Assembly (NCBI RefSeq): GCF_000382225.1
Contig: NZ_KB907803.1
Span: 62,001 to 126,000 of the forward strand
Source of the DNA: Hymenobacter aerophilus DSM 13606
Lineage (GTDB): Bacteria; Bacteroidota; Bacteroidia; Cytophagales; Hymenobacteraceae
Length of the DNA: 64,000 bases
Direction: 5' to 3'
Position numbers and translations under genes: made by a program. This document shows positions 51,542 through 60,667 of this stretch, piece after piece. The notes under the pieces are model-generated. The model saw only the letters and a list, made by a program, of their open reading frames with translations. It ran no database searches and was not told the DNA's origin. Within the stretch, counting starts at the first letter, position 1; each line of letters begins with the position of its first letter.

Positions 51542-52777
51542 TTACCCCACGTTCAGCATATCCACTTCCTTACCCGCCGGGTACAGCCCCGGAAACAGCG
51601 CCGGCGCAAACCCAATCGGGTACGCCGCCCGGTAGGGAGCCAGGTGGTCGTTTTTGTCAGTTGCCAGCAGGCCTGCCTGCAGCAGCTGTGTGGCCAGCGC
51701 CTTGGCGGTCCTCTCCGACAGGCCCGTCAGCCGTTCCACCTCCCGCCGCGGAATGCTGCCCTTCAGAAACACGGCCTCCAGCACGTAGTACGTTTCCGGT
51801 CGCCACTTGCGCCTGAGCACCAGCAGCTGCACCAGACCCCGCAGCCGGCTCAGCATGTCATCAATGCCCAGCACACCGGTCATGTAGTGTATCTGGTCCA
51901 GGGCCACTTTCAGGAAGAAGGTGCAGAACGCCACCAGCTGCCGCTCCGATAAGTTGCCGCGCCCGTCATGAGCATTCTCCCGCTGCGCATCAGCCGCCGC
52001 CAGCGCCCGTTTATACGCCGTCTCGCTGCGGGCCAGCCCCCGCGACATCGACCACAGCCCGCCCGCATCCAGTCCTTCGGCCCGAAAGGCGGCGTCGCTG
52101 AACAGGCGCATCACCCGCCCGTTGCCATCCAGAAACGGATGCAGCCAGGCCAGGCGGTGGTGGGCCGCGCCAATCTGCACCACGCGCGCCAGGTGGTTGG
52201 GCTCGTACGTAGGCTGGTAGCCGTCCTCCAGCCGGTGAATAAACGTGGGCAGCGCGTCCGCCGCCGGGGCTACGTGCCGGCCTACGCGCACTTCGGTAGC
52301 CCGTAGCTCCCCGGGCCGCACTTCCAGCCGCTGGCCCTCTACCGTAGTGGTCCAGCGGAATTCGTCGGGCAGGTGGGCATAGAACGCCCGGTGCAGGGCC
52401 CGCCAGAACCGCTCGGTATAGGGGTTGCCGTCGGCTTCCGCCAGCAGCTCCGGCAGCCGGGCGTGCACTGCAATGTGCGCCCGGGCTTCCAGCTGCAACG
52501 ACCGGTTCCGGCTGTCGGCGGAGTACTCTTCCTGCAGGGCGCGGGCAATATCGAGCGGGTGCGTGTCGTGGCCCTCAATCAGGTTGGAGTAGTAGCTGTT
52601 GGCCGGCCGCAGAAAGTCGGCAATGGCTCTGGCCGTCAGCGGGTGCAAACGCCCTTCCAGCCGCGCCGCCGCCTTCACCACCTGCAACGCCAGCTCCGCC
52701 AGCGCGGGTGGCACCGGGCTGGGCTTCAGCGGCGCCATGGCGGCAGCATCACGATAGAGCAGTGCAGGTGCATTCAT
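51542..52777 (-). CDS. Fic family protein (adenylyltransferase), solitary
   Basis: 411 residues. The Fic motif HPFLDGNGRVMR is at about 213-224 (catalytic His213). An N-terminal inhibitory helix carries SNLIEG (S64, E68, G69), the (S/T)xxxE(G/N) motif of class II Fic proteins that blocks ATP until relieved. A C-terminal winged-helix region (RREVERLTGLSERTAKALATQLLQ) follows. It transfers AMP to a protein hydroxyl, target unknown. Convergent with the phage-like module, upstream spacer shared with hsdM. Confidence 0.92.
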   Translation of the reverse strand: MNAPALLYRDAAAMAPLKPSPVPPALAELALQVVKAAARLEGRLHPLTARAIADFLRPANSYYSNLIEGHDTHPLDIARALQEEYSADSRNRSLQLEARAHIAVHARLPELLAEADGNPYTERFWRALHRAFYAHLPDEFRWTTTVEGQRLEVRPGELRATEVRVGRHVAPAADALPTFIHRLEDGYQPTYEPNHLARVVQIGAAHHRLAWLHPFLDGNGRVMRLFSDAAFRAEGLDAGGLWSMSRGLARSETAYKRALAAADAQRENAHDGRGNLSERQLVAFCTFFLKVALDQIHYMTGVLGIDDMLSRLRGLVQLLVLRRKWRPETYYVLEAVFLKGSIPRREVERLTGLSERTAKALATQLLQAGLLATDKNDHLAPYRAAYPIGFAPALFPGLYPAGKEVDMLNVG

Positions 52778-52797
52778 CCGGTAAAATTACCAGTAAA

Positions 52798-52883
52798 TTA
52801 CGACACCTGTTACGATATATATAATGCTGATGGATAGTAAATTGAAGGGAGAATGATGGTGTGCGTTACGACACCTGTTGCGA
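52798..52883. promoter_or_regulatory. Direct repeats TTACGACACCTGTTRCGA in the fic-hsdM spacer
   Basis: TTACGACACCTGTTACGA at 52798-52815 and TTACGACACCTGTTGCGA at 52866-52883, 68 bp apart, 20-110 nt upstream of the fic start. They could be operators for the C-terminal winged helix of Fic itself or for another regulator. In the rest of the 326-nt spacer (52778-53103) I see no gene. Confidence 0.5.
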
Positions 52884-53103
52884 CACCGGCCACCGGTTTC
52901 CGACAGAGAGCCTGCCTTCATTCGCGAACTTGTTACCGGGCACCTGAGAGAATCAGCTAACTTGCATTCCAGCTCACCAGGCACTCCTTTACTCCGTAGA
53001 TGACGCGCCTGGATACCTGCGTTGAGTTCCGTTTAGCGGTTGAGTCCGCCCCGTAGGTGGGGCGTATGCTCAATCGCCAGTTCCTTAGTAGCACCTCATT
53101 CCC

Positions 53104-54690
53104 GTGGCCAAACAGAAGAAAGTAGTTGCCGAAGAGCCGCTCGAAAAGCAGCTCTGGAAAACCGCCGACAAGCTCCGCAAAAACATTGATGCCGCCGAGT
53201 ACAAGCACATCGTGCTGGGCCTCATCTTCCTCAAATACATTTCCGACTCCTTCGAGGAGCACTACGCCAGGCTGCTGGCCGGCGAGGGCGAATACGCCGG
53301 GGCCGACCCCGAAGACAAGGACGAGTACAAGGCCGAAAACGTGTTTTTCGTGCCGGAGTACGCCCGTTGGCAGTTCTTGCAGAACCACGGCAAGAGCAGC
53401 CAGATACCGGTGAAGGACCCCGAGGGCAAGGACGTCATCGTGGGCATTGGCGGGGCCGTGGACAACGCCATGGACTGGCTGGAAAAGGACAACCCGCCGC
53501 TGAAGGGCGTGCTGCCCAAGGTATTTGCCCGCCAGAACCTGGACCCCACCAGCCTGGGCGAGCTGATTGACCTGGTGGGCAACATCGCGCTGGGCAGCGT
53601 GAAGGCCCGCAGCGCCGACGTGCTGGGCCGCGTGTTCGAGTACTTCCTGGGCGAGTTTGCGCTGGCCGAGGGCAAGAAGGGCGGGCAGTTCTACACCCCG
53701 CGCAGCGTGGTGGAGCTGCTGGTGGCCATGCTGGAGCCCTACCAGGGCCGCGTGTACGACCCCTGCTGCGGCTCGGGCGGCATGTTTGTGCACTCCGAAA
53801 AGTTCGTGACCGAGCACCAGGGGCGCGTCAACGACATTTCCATCTACGGGCAGGAAAGCAACCAGACCACCTGGCGGCTGGCCAAGATGAACCTGGCCAT
53901 CCGGGGCATCGACAGCTCGCAGGTGAAGTGGAACAGCGAGGGCTCGTTTCTCAACGACGCGCACCGCGACCTGAAGGCCGACTACATCATCGCCAACCCG
54001 CCCTTTAACGTGAGCGACTGGGGCGGCGAGCTGCTGCGCACCGACGGCCGCTGGAAGTACGGCGTGCCGCCCACCGGCAACGCCAACTTCGGCTGGATGC
54101 AGCACTTCATCCACCACCTGGCGCCCACGGGGCAGGCGGGCGTGGTGCTGGCCAAGGGCGCGCTCACCTCCAAAAGCTCGGGCGAGGGCGACATTCGCCG
54201 GGCGCTGGTGGAGGCCGGGCTCATCGACTGCATCGTGAACCTGCCGGCCAAGCTGTTTCTGAACACCCAGATTCCGGCCGGCCTGTGGTTTATGAACCGC
54301 AACCGCCAGGGCGGGGGCAAATTCCGCGACCGGCGCGGCGAAATCCTGTTCATCGACGCCCGCAACCTGGGCTTCCTGGTGAACCGCCGCACCCGCGAGC
54401 TGAGCGACGACGACATCCGGCGCATTGCCGACACCTACCACGCCTGGCGCACCGAGGGCGGCAGCTACGAGGACGTGCCCGGCTTCTGCATGGCCGCCCC
54501 CCTGGCGCGGGTGCAGGAGCTGGACTACGTGCTGACCCCCGGCCGCTACGTGGGCCTGCCCGACGACGAGGACGAGTTTGACTTCACCGAGCGCTTCACC
54601 ACGCTACGGGCGGAGCTGGAGGCGCAGCTACGCGAGGAAAGCGCGCTGAACGAGCGGATTGCGGAGAATATGGCCCGGATTAAGATATAG
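53104..54690 (+). CDS. hsdM: Type I restriction-modification methyltransferase subunit
   Basis: 528 residues with GTG start 53104. N-terminal HsdM_N helical domain ([20 protein letters not shown]). N6-adenine methyltransferase domain with SAM motif [12 protein letters not shown] (about 218) and catalytic NPPF (about 298). [13 protein letters not shown] precedes motif I as usual. With HsdS it methylates the host recognition site. First gene of hsdM-fic-hsdS-hsdR. Confidence 0.97.
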   Translation: MAKQKKVVAEEPLEKQLWKTADKLRKNIDAAEYKHIVLGLIFLKYISDSFEEHYARLLAGEGEYAGADPEDKDEYKAENVFFVPEYARWQFLQNHGKSSQIPVKDPEGKDVIVGIGGAVDNAMDWLEKDNPPLKGVLPKVFARQNLDPTSLGELIDLVGNIALGSVKARSADVLGRVFEYFLGEFALAEGKKGGQFYTPRSVVELLVAMLEPYQGRVYDPCCGSGGMFVHSEKFVTEHQGRVNDISIYGQESNQTTWRLAKMNLAIRGIDSSQVKWNSEGSFLNDAHRDLKADYIIANPPFNVSDWGGELLRTDGRWKYGVPPTGNANFGWMQHFIHHLAPTGQAGVVLAKGALTSKSSGEGDIRRALVEAGLIDCIVNLPAKLFLNTQIPAGLWFMNRNRQGGGKFRDRRGEILFIDARNLGFLVNRRTRELSDDDIRRIADTYHAWRTEGGSYEDVPGFCMAAPLARVQELDYVLTPGRYVGLPDDEDEFDFTERFTTLRAELEAQLREESALNERIAENMARIKI

Positions 54691-54692
54691 CC

Positions 54693-54766
54693 GAAAGGTA
54701 AACAAGGTTTGGCTTATTTACTTTTCAATTGCAAAAAGTAAATAAGCCAAACCTTGTTTACCTTTC
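54693..54766. repeat. Perfect 33-bp-stem hairpin between hsdM and fic
   Basis: Arms 54693-54725 (GAAAGGTAAACAAGGTTTGG...) and 54734-54766 with an 8-nt loop CAATTGCA. The arms are AT-rich, unlike the GC-rich neighbours, and there is no T tract. It starts 3 nt after the hsdM stop. Confidence 0.95.
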
Positions 54767-54784
54767 AGTAAAAGAAGTGAACCC

Positions 54785-55924
54785 ATGAAACTGGAAAGCT
54801 TTAAGGCGGGCCATTACGAGAAAGGCGTCGCGTACAAATACTTTGTGCCGACCCCTATTGATGCGGAGTGGACCTGGGAAACGGCCTCGCTGAATGCGCT
54901 GCTGGAGAAGGCCGCCGTGAAGCTGGGCGAACTAAATTCCTACGCGCGGCTGGTGCCGAGCATCGGGCTCTTCATTCAGCTGCACGTGACGAAGGAAGCC
55001 GTGGTATCGAGCCGGATTGAGGGCACCCAGACCAACCTGGGCGAAGCGCTGCTGCCGAAAGCCGAAATCCAGCCCGAGCGCCGCGACGACTGGCAGGAAG
55101 TCAATAACTACATCCGGGCCATGAACGAGGCCATTACCGAGCTCAAAACGCTGCCCATCTCGTCGCGCCTGCTGCGGGCCACGCACCTTACGCTGCTCAG
55201 CAACGGGCGCGGCGAACATAAACAGCCGGGTGAGTTCCGGCGCAGCCAGAACTGGATTGGCGGCCGCAGCCTCGCCGACGCGGCTTTCATTCCGCCCCAC
55301 GATAAGCTGGTGCCCGAGCTGATGGGCGACCTCGAAAATTTCCTGCACAACGACGACATCAACGTGCCGGCCCTCATCCGCATTGGTATGGCGCACTACC
55401 AGTTCGAAACCATTCACCCGTTTCTGGATGGCAACGGCCGCATCGGGCGGCTGCTCATCACGCTCTACCTCGTGAGCGAAGGCATTCTGGATAAGCCGCT
55501 GCTCTACCTGTCGGCTTACTTCGAGCAAAACAAAAACCTGTACTACGACAACCTGATGGTGGTACGCCAAAAAAGCGACCTGGTGCAGTGGCTCAAATAC
55601 TTCCTGGTGGGCATCGAGCAAACGGCCGCCCAGGCGGTAACGGCTCTCTCGAAAATGCTGGACTTAAAGCTGGAAATGGAACAACAAATCCACGACACGT
55701 TTGGGCGCCGGGCCCCCTCGGCGCTGCGGCTGCTGCCCGTGCTGTTCCAGACGCCCGCCCTGACGGTGGAAGCCGCCGCCACCGCTACCGGCCTCAGCTA
55801 CCGCGTAACCAACGAGGTGATGGCCCAGCTGCAAACGGCCGGCTACCTGCAGGAAATCACCGGCCAAAGCCGCAACCGCATTTTCGTGTTCGAGCCCTAC
55901 CTCAAGGCCTTCGACAACGTGTAA
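54785..55924 (+). CDS. Fic family protein inside the type I RM operon
   Basis: 379 residues. N-terminal Fic_N domain, inhibitory motif SSRIEG (S75, E79, G80), Fic core HPFLDGNGRIGR at 211-222, and a C-terminal winged helix (LTVEAAATATGLSYRVTNEV). Proteins of this type are often found between hsdM and hsdS. Their link to restriction is not established. Transcribed with the operon, 18 nt before hsdS. Confidence 0.92.
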   Translation: MKLESFKAGHYEKGVAYKYFVPTPIDAEWTWETASLNALLEKAAVKLGELNSYARLVPSIGLFIQLHVTKEAVVSSRIEGTQTNLGEALLPKAEIQPERRDDWQEVNNYIRAMNEAITELKTLPISSRLLRATHLTLLSNGRGEHKQPGEFRRSQNWIGGRSLADAAFIPPHDKLVPELMGDLENFLHNDDINVPALIRIGMAHYQFETIHPFLDGNGRIGRLLITLYLVSEGILDKPLLYLSAYFEQNKNLYYDNLMVVRQKSDLVQWLKYFLVGIEQTAAQAVTALSKMLDLKLEMEQQIHDTFGRRAPSALRLLPVLFQTPALTVEAAATATGLSYRVTNEVMAQLQTAGYLQEITGQSRNRIFVFEPYLKAFDNV

Positions 55925-55942
55925 AAACAGCTACTTCAAGAA

Positions 55943-57130
55943 ATGAGACATATGAGCGGGCAGACGGAATTAATGTGGGGAGAAGAAGTCATTGCTTTAG
56001 AAGCAGCTACAGATTGGACTGAATACAAACTGGGTGATTTAGCAGAAATAACTTCTTCAAAGCGAATATTCTACTCAGATTACGTTCCCAGTGGCGTTCC
56101 TTTTTTCAGGTCGAAAGAAATAATTGACCGCTACAATAGAAGAGCCGGCGGCTCTGAGCTATTTATTGGCGAGGAAAGATTTCTCGAAATAAAAAATAAG
56201 TTTGGCGTTCCTGAAACCGGTGATATTTTGCTGACTTCTGTAGGCACACTTGGCATTCCTTATCTCGTCGAGCAAAAGGACCGATTCTATTTCAAGGATG
56301 GGAATTTAACTTGGTTTAGAAAAATCAATACAAAAATTATTAATGCTGATTATTTACTAGCGTGGATAACATCAGATATAGGGAAACAAAAACTTGATGA
56401 AATAGCAATTGGCTCAACGCAAGCAGCTCTGACCATTGTTGGTTTGAAGGGTCTGACCATAGACTTGCCGACTATTGCAGAACAACATGCCATTGCAGGC
56501 GTCCTCAGAAGCTTAAATGACAAAATAAACCTGTTTCACCGGCAAAACGCCACCTTGGAAGCCTTAGCGGAAACGCTATTTCGGCAGTGGTTTGTGGAGG
56601 AATCAAAAGAAGAGTGGAATGAAGGTGTGTTGGGTGACCTATTCACATTGCAAAGAGGATTTGATTTACCAACTCAAAACCGAGTGCCGGGCGAGTTTCC
56701 AATTATTACATCCAGCGGATACAGTGCAGGGCACAATGAGTATAAAATAAAAGGTCCCGGAGTTACCACAGGTCGAAGCGGTGTAATCGGAAAAGTCTTC
56801 TTTGTTATGGAGGATTTCTGGCCACTGAATACATCATTATTTATTAAAGAGTATAAGCTTGGGACACCCCTGTTTTGCTACTTCACATTGAAGTTTGTGG
56901 ATTTGGAAAGCTTCAATGCAGGCTCGGCAGTGCCAACGCTTAATCGTAACCATGTGCATGCCCATGTTGCGGCTATTCCTCCCAAAGAGTTGATAGAGGC
57001 ATTTGAGGAAACGGCATATCCTCACTTTGTGAAGATATACCAAAACACCAAGCAAATTCAAACCCTCACCAACCTCCGCGACACGCTGCTCCCCAAGCTG
57101 ATGAGCGGCGAAGTGCGGGTGGCCTACTAG
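55943..57130 (+). CDS. hsdS: Type I restriction specificity subunit
   Basis: 395 residues. Two target-recognition domains (about 25-185 and 225-355). The central conserved helix contains QHAIAGVLRSLNDKINLF and LAETLFRQWF, the distal one LTNLRDTLLPKLMSGE. It reads a bipartite DNA site. The recognition domains are markedly AT-rich, whereas the 3' conserved end returns to GC-rich codons, a sign that the domains were exchanged from another genome. Specificity not predictable. Confidence 0.95.
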   Translation: MRHMSGQTELMWGEEVIALEAATDWTEYKLGDLAEITSSKRIFYSDYVPSGVPFFRSKEIIDRYNRRAGGSELFIGEERFLEIKNKFGVPETGDILLTSVGTLGIPYLVEQKDRFYFKDGNLTWFRKINTKIINADYLLAWITSDIGKQKLDEIAIGSTQAALTIVGLKGLTIDLPTIAEQHAIAGVLRSLNDKINLFHRQNATLEALAETLFRQWFVEESKEEWNEGVLGDLFTLQRGFDLPTQNRVPGEFPIITSSGYSAGHNEYKIKGPGVTTGRSGVIGKVFFVMEDFWPLNTSLFIKEYKLGTPLFCYFTLKFVDLESFNAGSAVPTLNRNHVHAHVAAIPPKELIEAFEETAYPHFVKIYQNTKQIQTLTNLRDTLLPKLMSGEVRVAY

Positions 57131-57198
57131 CCGCCCGGGAAACCGCCCCGCGCCCTCCGCATTTCCGCTTTCCTCCTTTCTGCCGCATCAGTACCGCT

Positions 57199-60100
57199 AT
57201 GGCCAAGCTCACGGAAAACGCAATCGAAGAATACGCCATTGAGCTGCTGCAGGGGCTGGGCTACGGCTACTGCCACGGGCCCGACCTCGCGCCGGACGGG
57301 GCCAGCCCCGAGCGGGCCAGCTTCGCCGACGTGCTGCTGCTGGAGCGGCTGCGCGGTGCCATCGCCCGGCTCAATCCCACCGTGCCGGCCGAGGCCCGCG
57401 AAGACGCCCTGCGGCAGGTGCAGCGCATTGCCTCGCCCGAGCTGCTGGCAGGCAACGAAACCTTCCACCGCCTGCTTACCGAGGGCGTGCCGGTGCAGTA
57501 CCAGAAGGACGGCCAGACCCGCGGCGACCTGGTGTGGCTGGCCGATTTCCAGCAGCCCGCCCGCAACGAGTTCCTGGCCGTTAACCAGCTCACGATAGTG
57601 GAAAACGGCCACAACAAGCGCCCCGACCTGGTGCTGTTCGTGAACGGCCTGCCGCTGGTGGTGCTGGAGCTGAAAAACGCCACCGACGAGAATGCCACGC
57701 TGAAGTCGGCCTACAAGCAGCTCGATACCTATAAAGCCCTCATTCCGGGCCTGTTTACCTACAACGGCCTGCTGGTCATCTCCGACGGCCTGGAGGCCCG
57801 GGCCGGCTCGCTGTCGGCGGGCCTGAGCCGCTTCATGGCCTGGAAGTCGGCCGACGGGGTAGCCGAAGCCTCGCCGCTGGTGGGCCAGCTCGAAACCCTG
57901 ATTCGGGGCATGCTGGGTCCGGCCACGCTGCTGGATTTGCTGCGGCACTTCGTGGTGTTTGAGAAGTCGAAAAAGGAAGACCCCAAAACGGGCGTCATTG
58001 CCATTTCGACGGTGAAGAAGCTGGCGGCCTACCACCAGTATTACGCGGTGAATGCGGCGGTGGCGTCCACGCTGCGGGCTGCCTCACCCCCCGGCCCCCC
58101 CTCCGGAAGAGAGAGGGAGCCAGCCGACTACAAACGGAAATCGTCAGGCTCCCCCTCTCTTCCGGAGAGGGAGCCAGCCGACTACAAACGGAAATCGTCA
58201 GGCTCCCCCTCTCTTCCGGAGAGGGGGCCAGCCGACTACAAACGGAAATCGTCAGGCTCCCCCTCTCTTCCGGAGAGGGGGCCGGGGGGTGAGGCGCACG
58301 CGGAGGGCACCGTCCGGGAAGACCCCGCCCACTACGGCCTGCCCACCGTGAAAGCCCAGCCCTTCGGCGACCAGAAGGCCGGCGTGGTGTGGCACACCCA
58401 GGGCAGCGGCAAAAGCCTGAGCATGGTGTTTTACACCGGCAAAATCGTGCTGGCCCTCGACAACCCCACGGTGCTGGTGATTACCGACCGCAACGACCTC
58501 GACGACCAGCTGTTCGACACCTTCGCCGGCTCCACGCAGCTGCTGCGGCAGGAGCCCCGGCAGGTGGAAGACCGGCAGGAGCTGAAAACCCTGCTGCGCG
58601 TGGGCTCGGGCGGGGTGGTGTTCACCACCATCCAGAAGTTTCAGCCCGAGGAAGGCAACGTGTACGAGGAACTGTCGGCGCGGCGCAACATCGTCGTCAT
58701 TGCCGACGAGGCCCACCGCACGCAGTACGGCTTCAAGGCCAGGACCGTGGACGTGAAAAACGAGGCCGGCGACGTGGTGGGCAAGAAAGTGGTGTACGGC
58801 TTCGCCAAGTACCTGCGCGATGCCCTGCCCAACGCTACCTACCTGGGCTTCACGGGCACGCCGGTAGAGAAAACCGACGTGAACACCCCGGCCGTGTTCG
58901 GCAACTACATCGACATCTACGACATCGCCCAGGCCGTGGAAGACGGCGCCACGGTGCGCATCTACTACGAAAGCCGCCTGGCCAAAGTCAGCCTGAGCGA
59001 GGAAGGCAAAAAGCTGGTAGCCGACCTCGACAAAACCCTGGACCAGGAAGGCCTGAGCGACCCCCAAAAGGCCAAAGCCAAGTGGACCCAGCTGGAAGCC
59101 CTGATTGGCAGCGAGCAGCGCATCCGCAAAATCGCGGCCGACATCGTGGCCCACTTCGAGCAGCGCCAGGAAGTGTTTGAGGGCAAGGGCATGATAGTGG
59201 CCATGTCGCGGCGCATCGCGGCCGAACTGTACGCCGCCATCGTAGCCCTGCGGCCCGACTGGCACACCGACGACCTGACGACCGGCCGCCTGAAAGTGGT
59301 GATGACCTCAGCCTCGTCGGACGGCCCCGAAATTGCCAGGCACCACACCCACAAAGCGCAGCGCCGGGCCCTGGCCGAGCGCATGAAAGACGCCGCCGAC
59401 CCGCTGCAGCTGGTAATCGTGCGCGACATGTGGCTCACCGGCTTCGACGCCCCGAGCATGCACACGCTCTACATCGACAAGCCCATGCAGGGCCACAACC
59501 TGATGCAGGCCATTGCCCGCGTCAACCGCGTGTACAAGGACAAGCCCGGCGGGCTGGTGGTCGATTACCTGGGCATTGCTTCCGACCTGAAAAAGGCCCT
59601 GGCCTTCTACTCCGACGCCGGCGGCAAAGGCGACCCGGCCGAAACCCAGCTGCAGGCCGTGGCCCTGATGGCCGAGAAGCTGGAAGTGGTGCAGGATATG
59701 TACCACGGCTTCGCCTACGATACCTACTACGACGCCGGCACCGCCCAGAAGCTCTCGATGATACTGGCCGCCGAGGACCACATTCTGGGCCTGCCCGACG
59801 GCAAGAAGCGCTACATCAACGAAGTAATGGCGCTGTCGCAGGCCTTTGCCATTGCCATTCCGCACGAGCTGGCTATGGCCGTGAAGGAAGAAATTGGTTT
59901 TTTCCAGGCCGTGAAAGCGCGCCTGGCTAAGTTCACCGGCGGCAGCGGCACAGGCCGCAGCGACGAGGACATCGAAACCACTATCCGGCAGGTGATTGAC
60001 AAGGCGCTGGTATCGGAGCAGGTGATAGACGTGTTCGACGCGGCCGGCATCAAGAAGCCCGACATTTCGATTCTCTCCGAGGAATTCCTGCTGGAGCTGA

Positions 60101-60624
60101 AGGGCATGCAACACAAGAACGTGGCGCTGGAAGTGTTGCAAAAGCTGCTGCGCGACGAGATAAAGGCCCGGGCCAAGTTCAACCTAGTGAAAAGTAAGTC
60201 GCTGATGGAAATGCTGGAAAGCGCCATCAAGCGCTACCACGCCAAGATTATCACCGCTGCCGAGGTCATCGACTACCTCATCAAGCTGGGCAAAGAAGAA
60301 GTGGCCGGCATGGACAGCGAAGCCGCCGCGATGGGCCTTACCGACTACGAATATGCCTTCTACTCGGCCGTGGCCAACAACGCCAGCGCCCAGGAGCTGA
60401 TGCAGAAAGACAAGCTGCGCGAACTGGCCGTAGTGCTCACTGAGCGGGTTCGCAGCAATGCCTCCATCGACTGGACCATCAAGGAAAGCGTGAAAGCCAA
60501 GCTGAAGGTGATAGTGAAGCGCACCCTGCGTCATTTTGGCTACCCACCCGATATGGAACTATTGGCGACGGAAACGGTGCTGAAGCAGGCGGAGCTGCTG
60601 GCGAATGAGCTGACCAAAAAGTAA
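57199..60624 (+). CDS. hsdR: Type I restriction endonuclease/translocase subunit with repeat insertion
   Basis: 1141 residues. N-terminal PD-(D/E)xK nuclease (RPDLVLFVNGLPLVVLELKN), SF2 helicase motor with Walker A VVWHTQGSGKSLSM (about 396), DEAH box VVIADEAHRTQYG (about 500) and YLGFTGTPVEK, then helicase C and a C-terminal helical domain. It cuts foreign DNA after ATP-driven translocation. Residues about 295-366 are an in-frame palindromic repeat with three 18-residue copies (unit PADYKRKSSGSPSLPERE). They lie in the linker between nuclease and motor, so activity may survive. Confidence 0.95.
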   Translation: MAKLTENAIEEYAIELLQGLGYGYCHGPDLAPDGASPERASFADVLLLERLRGAIARLNPTVPAEAREDALRQVQRIASPELLAGNETFHRLLTEGVPVQYQKDGQTRGDLVWLADFQQPARNEFLAVNQLTIVENGHNKRPDLVLFVNGLPLVVLELKNATDENATLKSAYKQLDTYKALIPGLFTYNGLLVISDGLEARAGSLSAGLSRFMAWKSADGVAEASPLVGQLETLIRGMLGPATLLDLLRHFVVFEKSKKEDPKTGVIAISTVKKLAAYHQYYAVNAAVASTLRAASPPGPPSGREREPADYKRKSSGSPSLPEREPADYKRKSSGSPSLPERGPADYKRKSSGSPSLPERGPGGEAHAEGTVREDPAHYGLPTVKAQPFGDQKAGVVWHTQGSGKSLSMVFYTGKIVLALDNPTVLVITDRNDLDDQLFDTFAGSTQLLRQEPRQVEDRQELKTLLRVGSGGVVFTTIQKFQPEEGNVYEELSARRNIVVIADEAHRTQYGFKARTVDVKNEAGDVVGKKVVYGFAKYLRDALPNATYLGFTGTPVEKTDVNTPAVFGNYIDIYDIAQAVEDGATVRIYYESRLAKVSLSEEGKKLVADLDKTLDQEGLSDPQKAKAKWTQLEALIGSEQRIRKIAADIVAHFEQRQEVFEGKGMIVAMSRRIAAELYAAIVALRPDWHTDDLTTGRLKVVMTSASSDGPEIARHHTHKAQRRALAERMKDAADPLQLVIVRDMWLTGFDAPSMHTLYIDKPMQGHNLMQAIARVNRVYKDKPGGLVVDYLGIASDLKKALAFYSDAGGKGDPAETQLQAVALMAEKLEVVQDMYHGFAYDTYYDAGTAQKLSMILAAEDHILGLPDGKKRYINEVMALSQAFAIAIPHELAMAVKEEIGFFQAVKARLAKFTGGSGTGRSDEDIETTIRQVIDKALVSEQVIDVFDAAGIKKPDISILSEEFLLELKGMQHKNVALEVLQKLLRDEIKARAKFNLVKSKSLMEMLESAIKRYHAKIITAAEVIDYLIKLGKEEVAGMDSEAAAMGLTDYEYAFYSAVANNASAQELMQKDKLRELAVVLTERVRSNASIDWTIKESVKAKLKVIVKRTLRHFGYPPDMELLATETVLKQAELLANELTKK
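58081..58295 (+). repeat. Palindromic element inserted in hsdR, with 3 x 54-bp tandem unit
   Basis: Outer arms GCCTCACCCCCCGGCCCCCC... and ...GGGGGCCGGGGGGTGAGGC, a few mismatches. Inside, a 54-nt unit starting CAGCCGACTACAAACGGAAA occurs at 58121, 58175 and 58229. 54 is a multiple of 3, so copy number does not break the frame. Same family as the intergenic element at 5596-5766. Confidence 0.95.
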
Positions 60625-60667
60625 TCTTGTCCGGCTGCTATCCGCTGCTATCCGCTACCATGCGCTG

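Noticed and set aside
58081..58295. CRISPR-like array
   Set aside because: Three direct 54-nt copies with no variable spacers, in frame within hsdR. It is a repeat element. No other CRISPR-like array and no cas gene seen.
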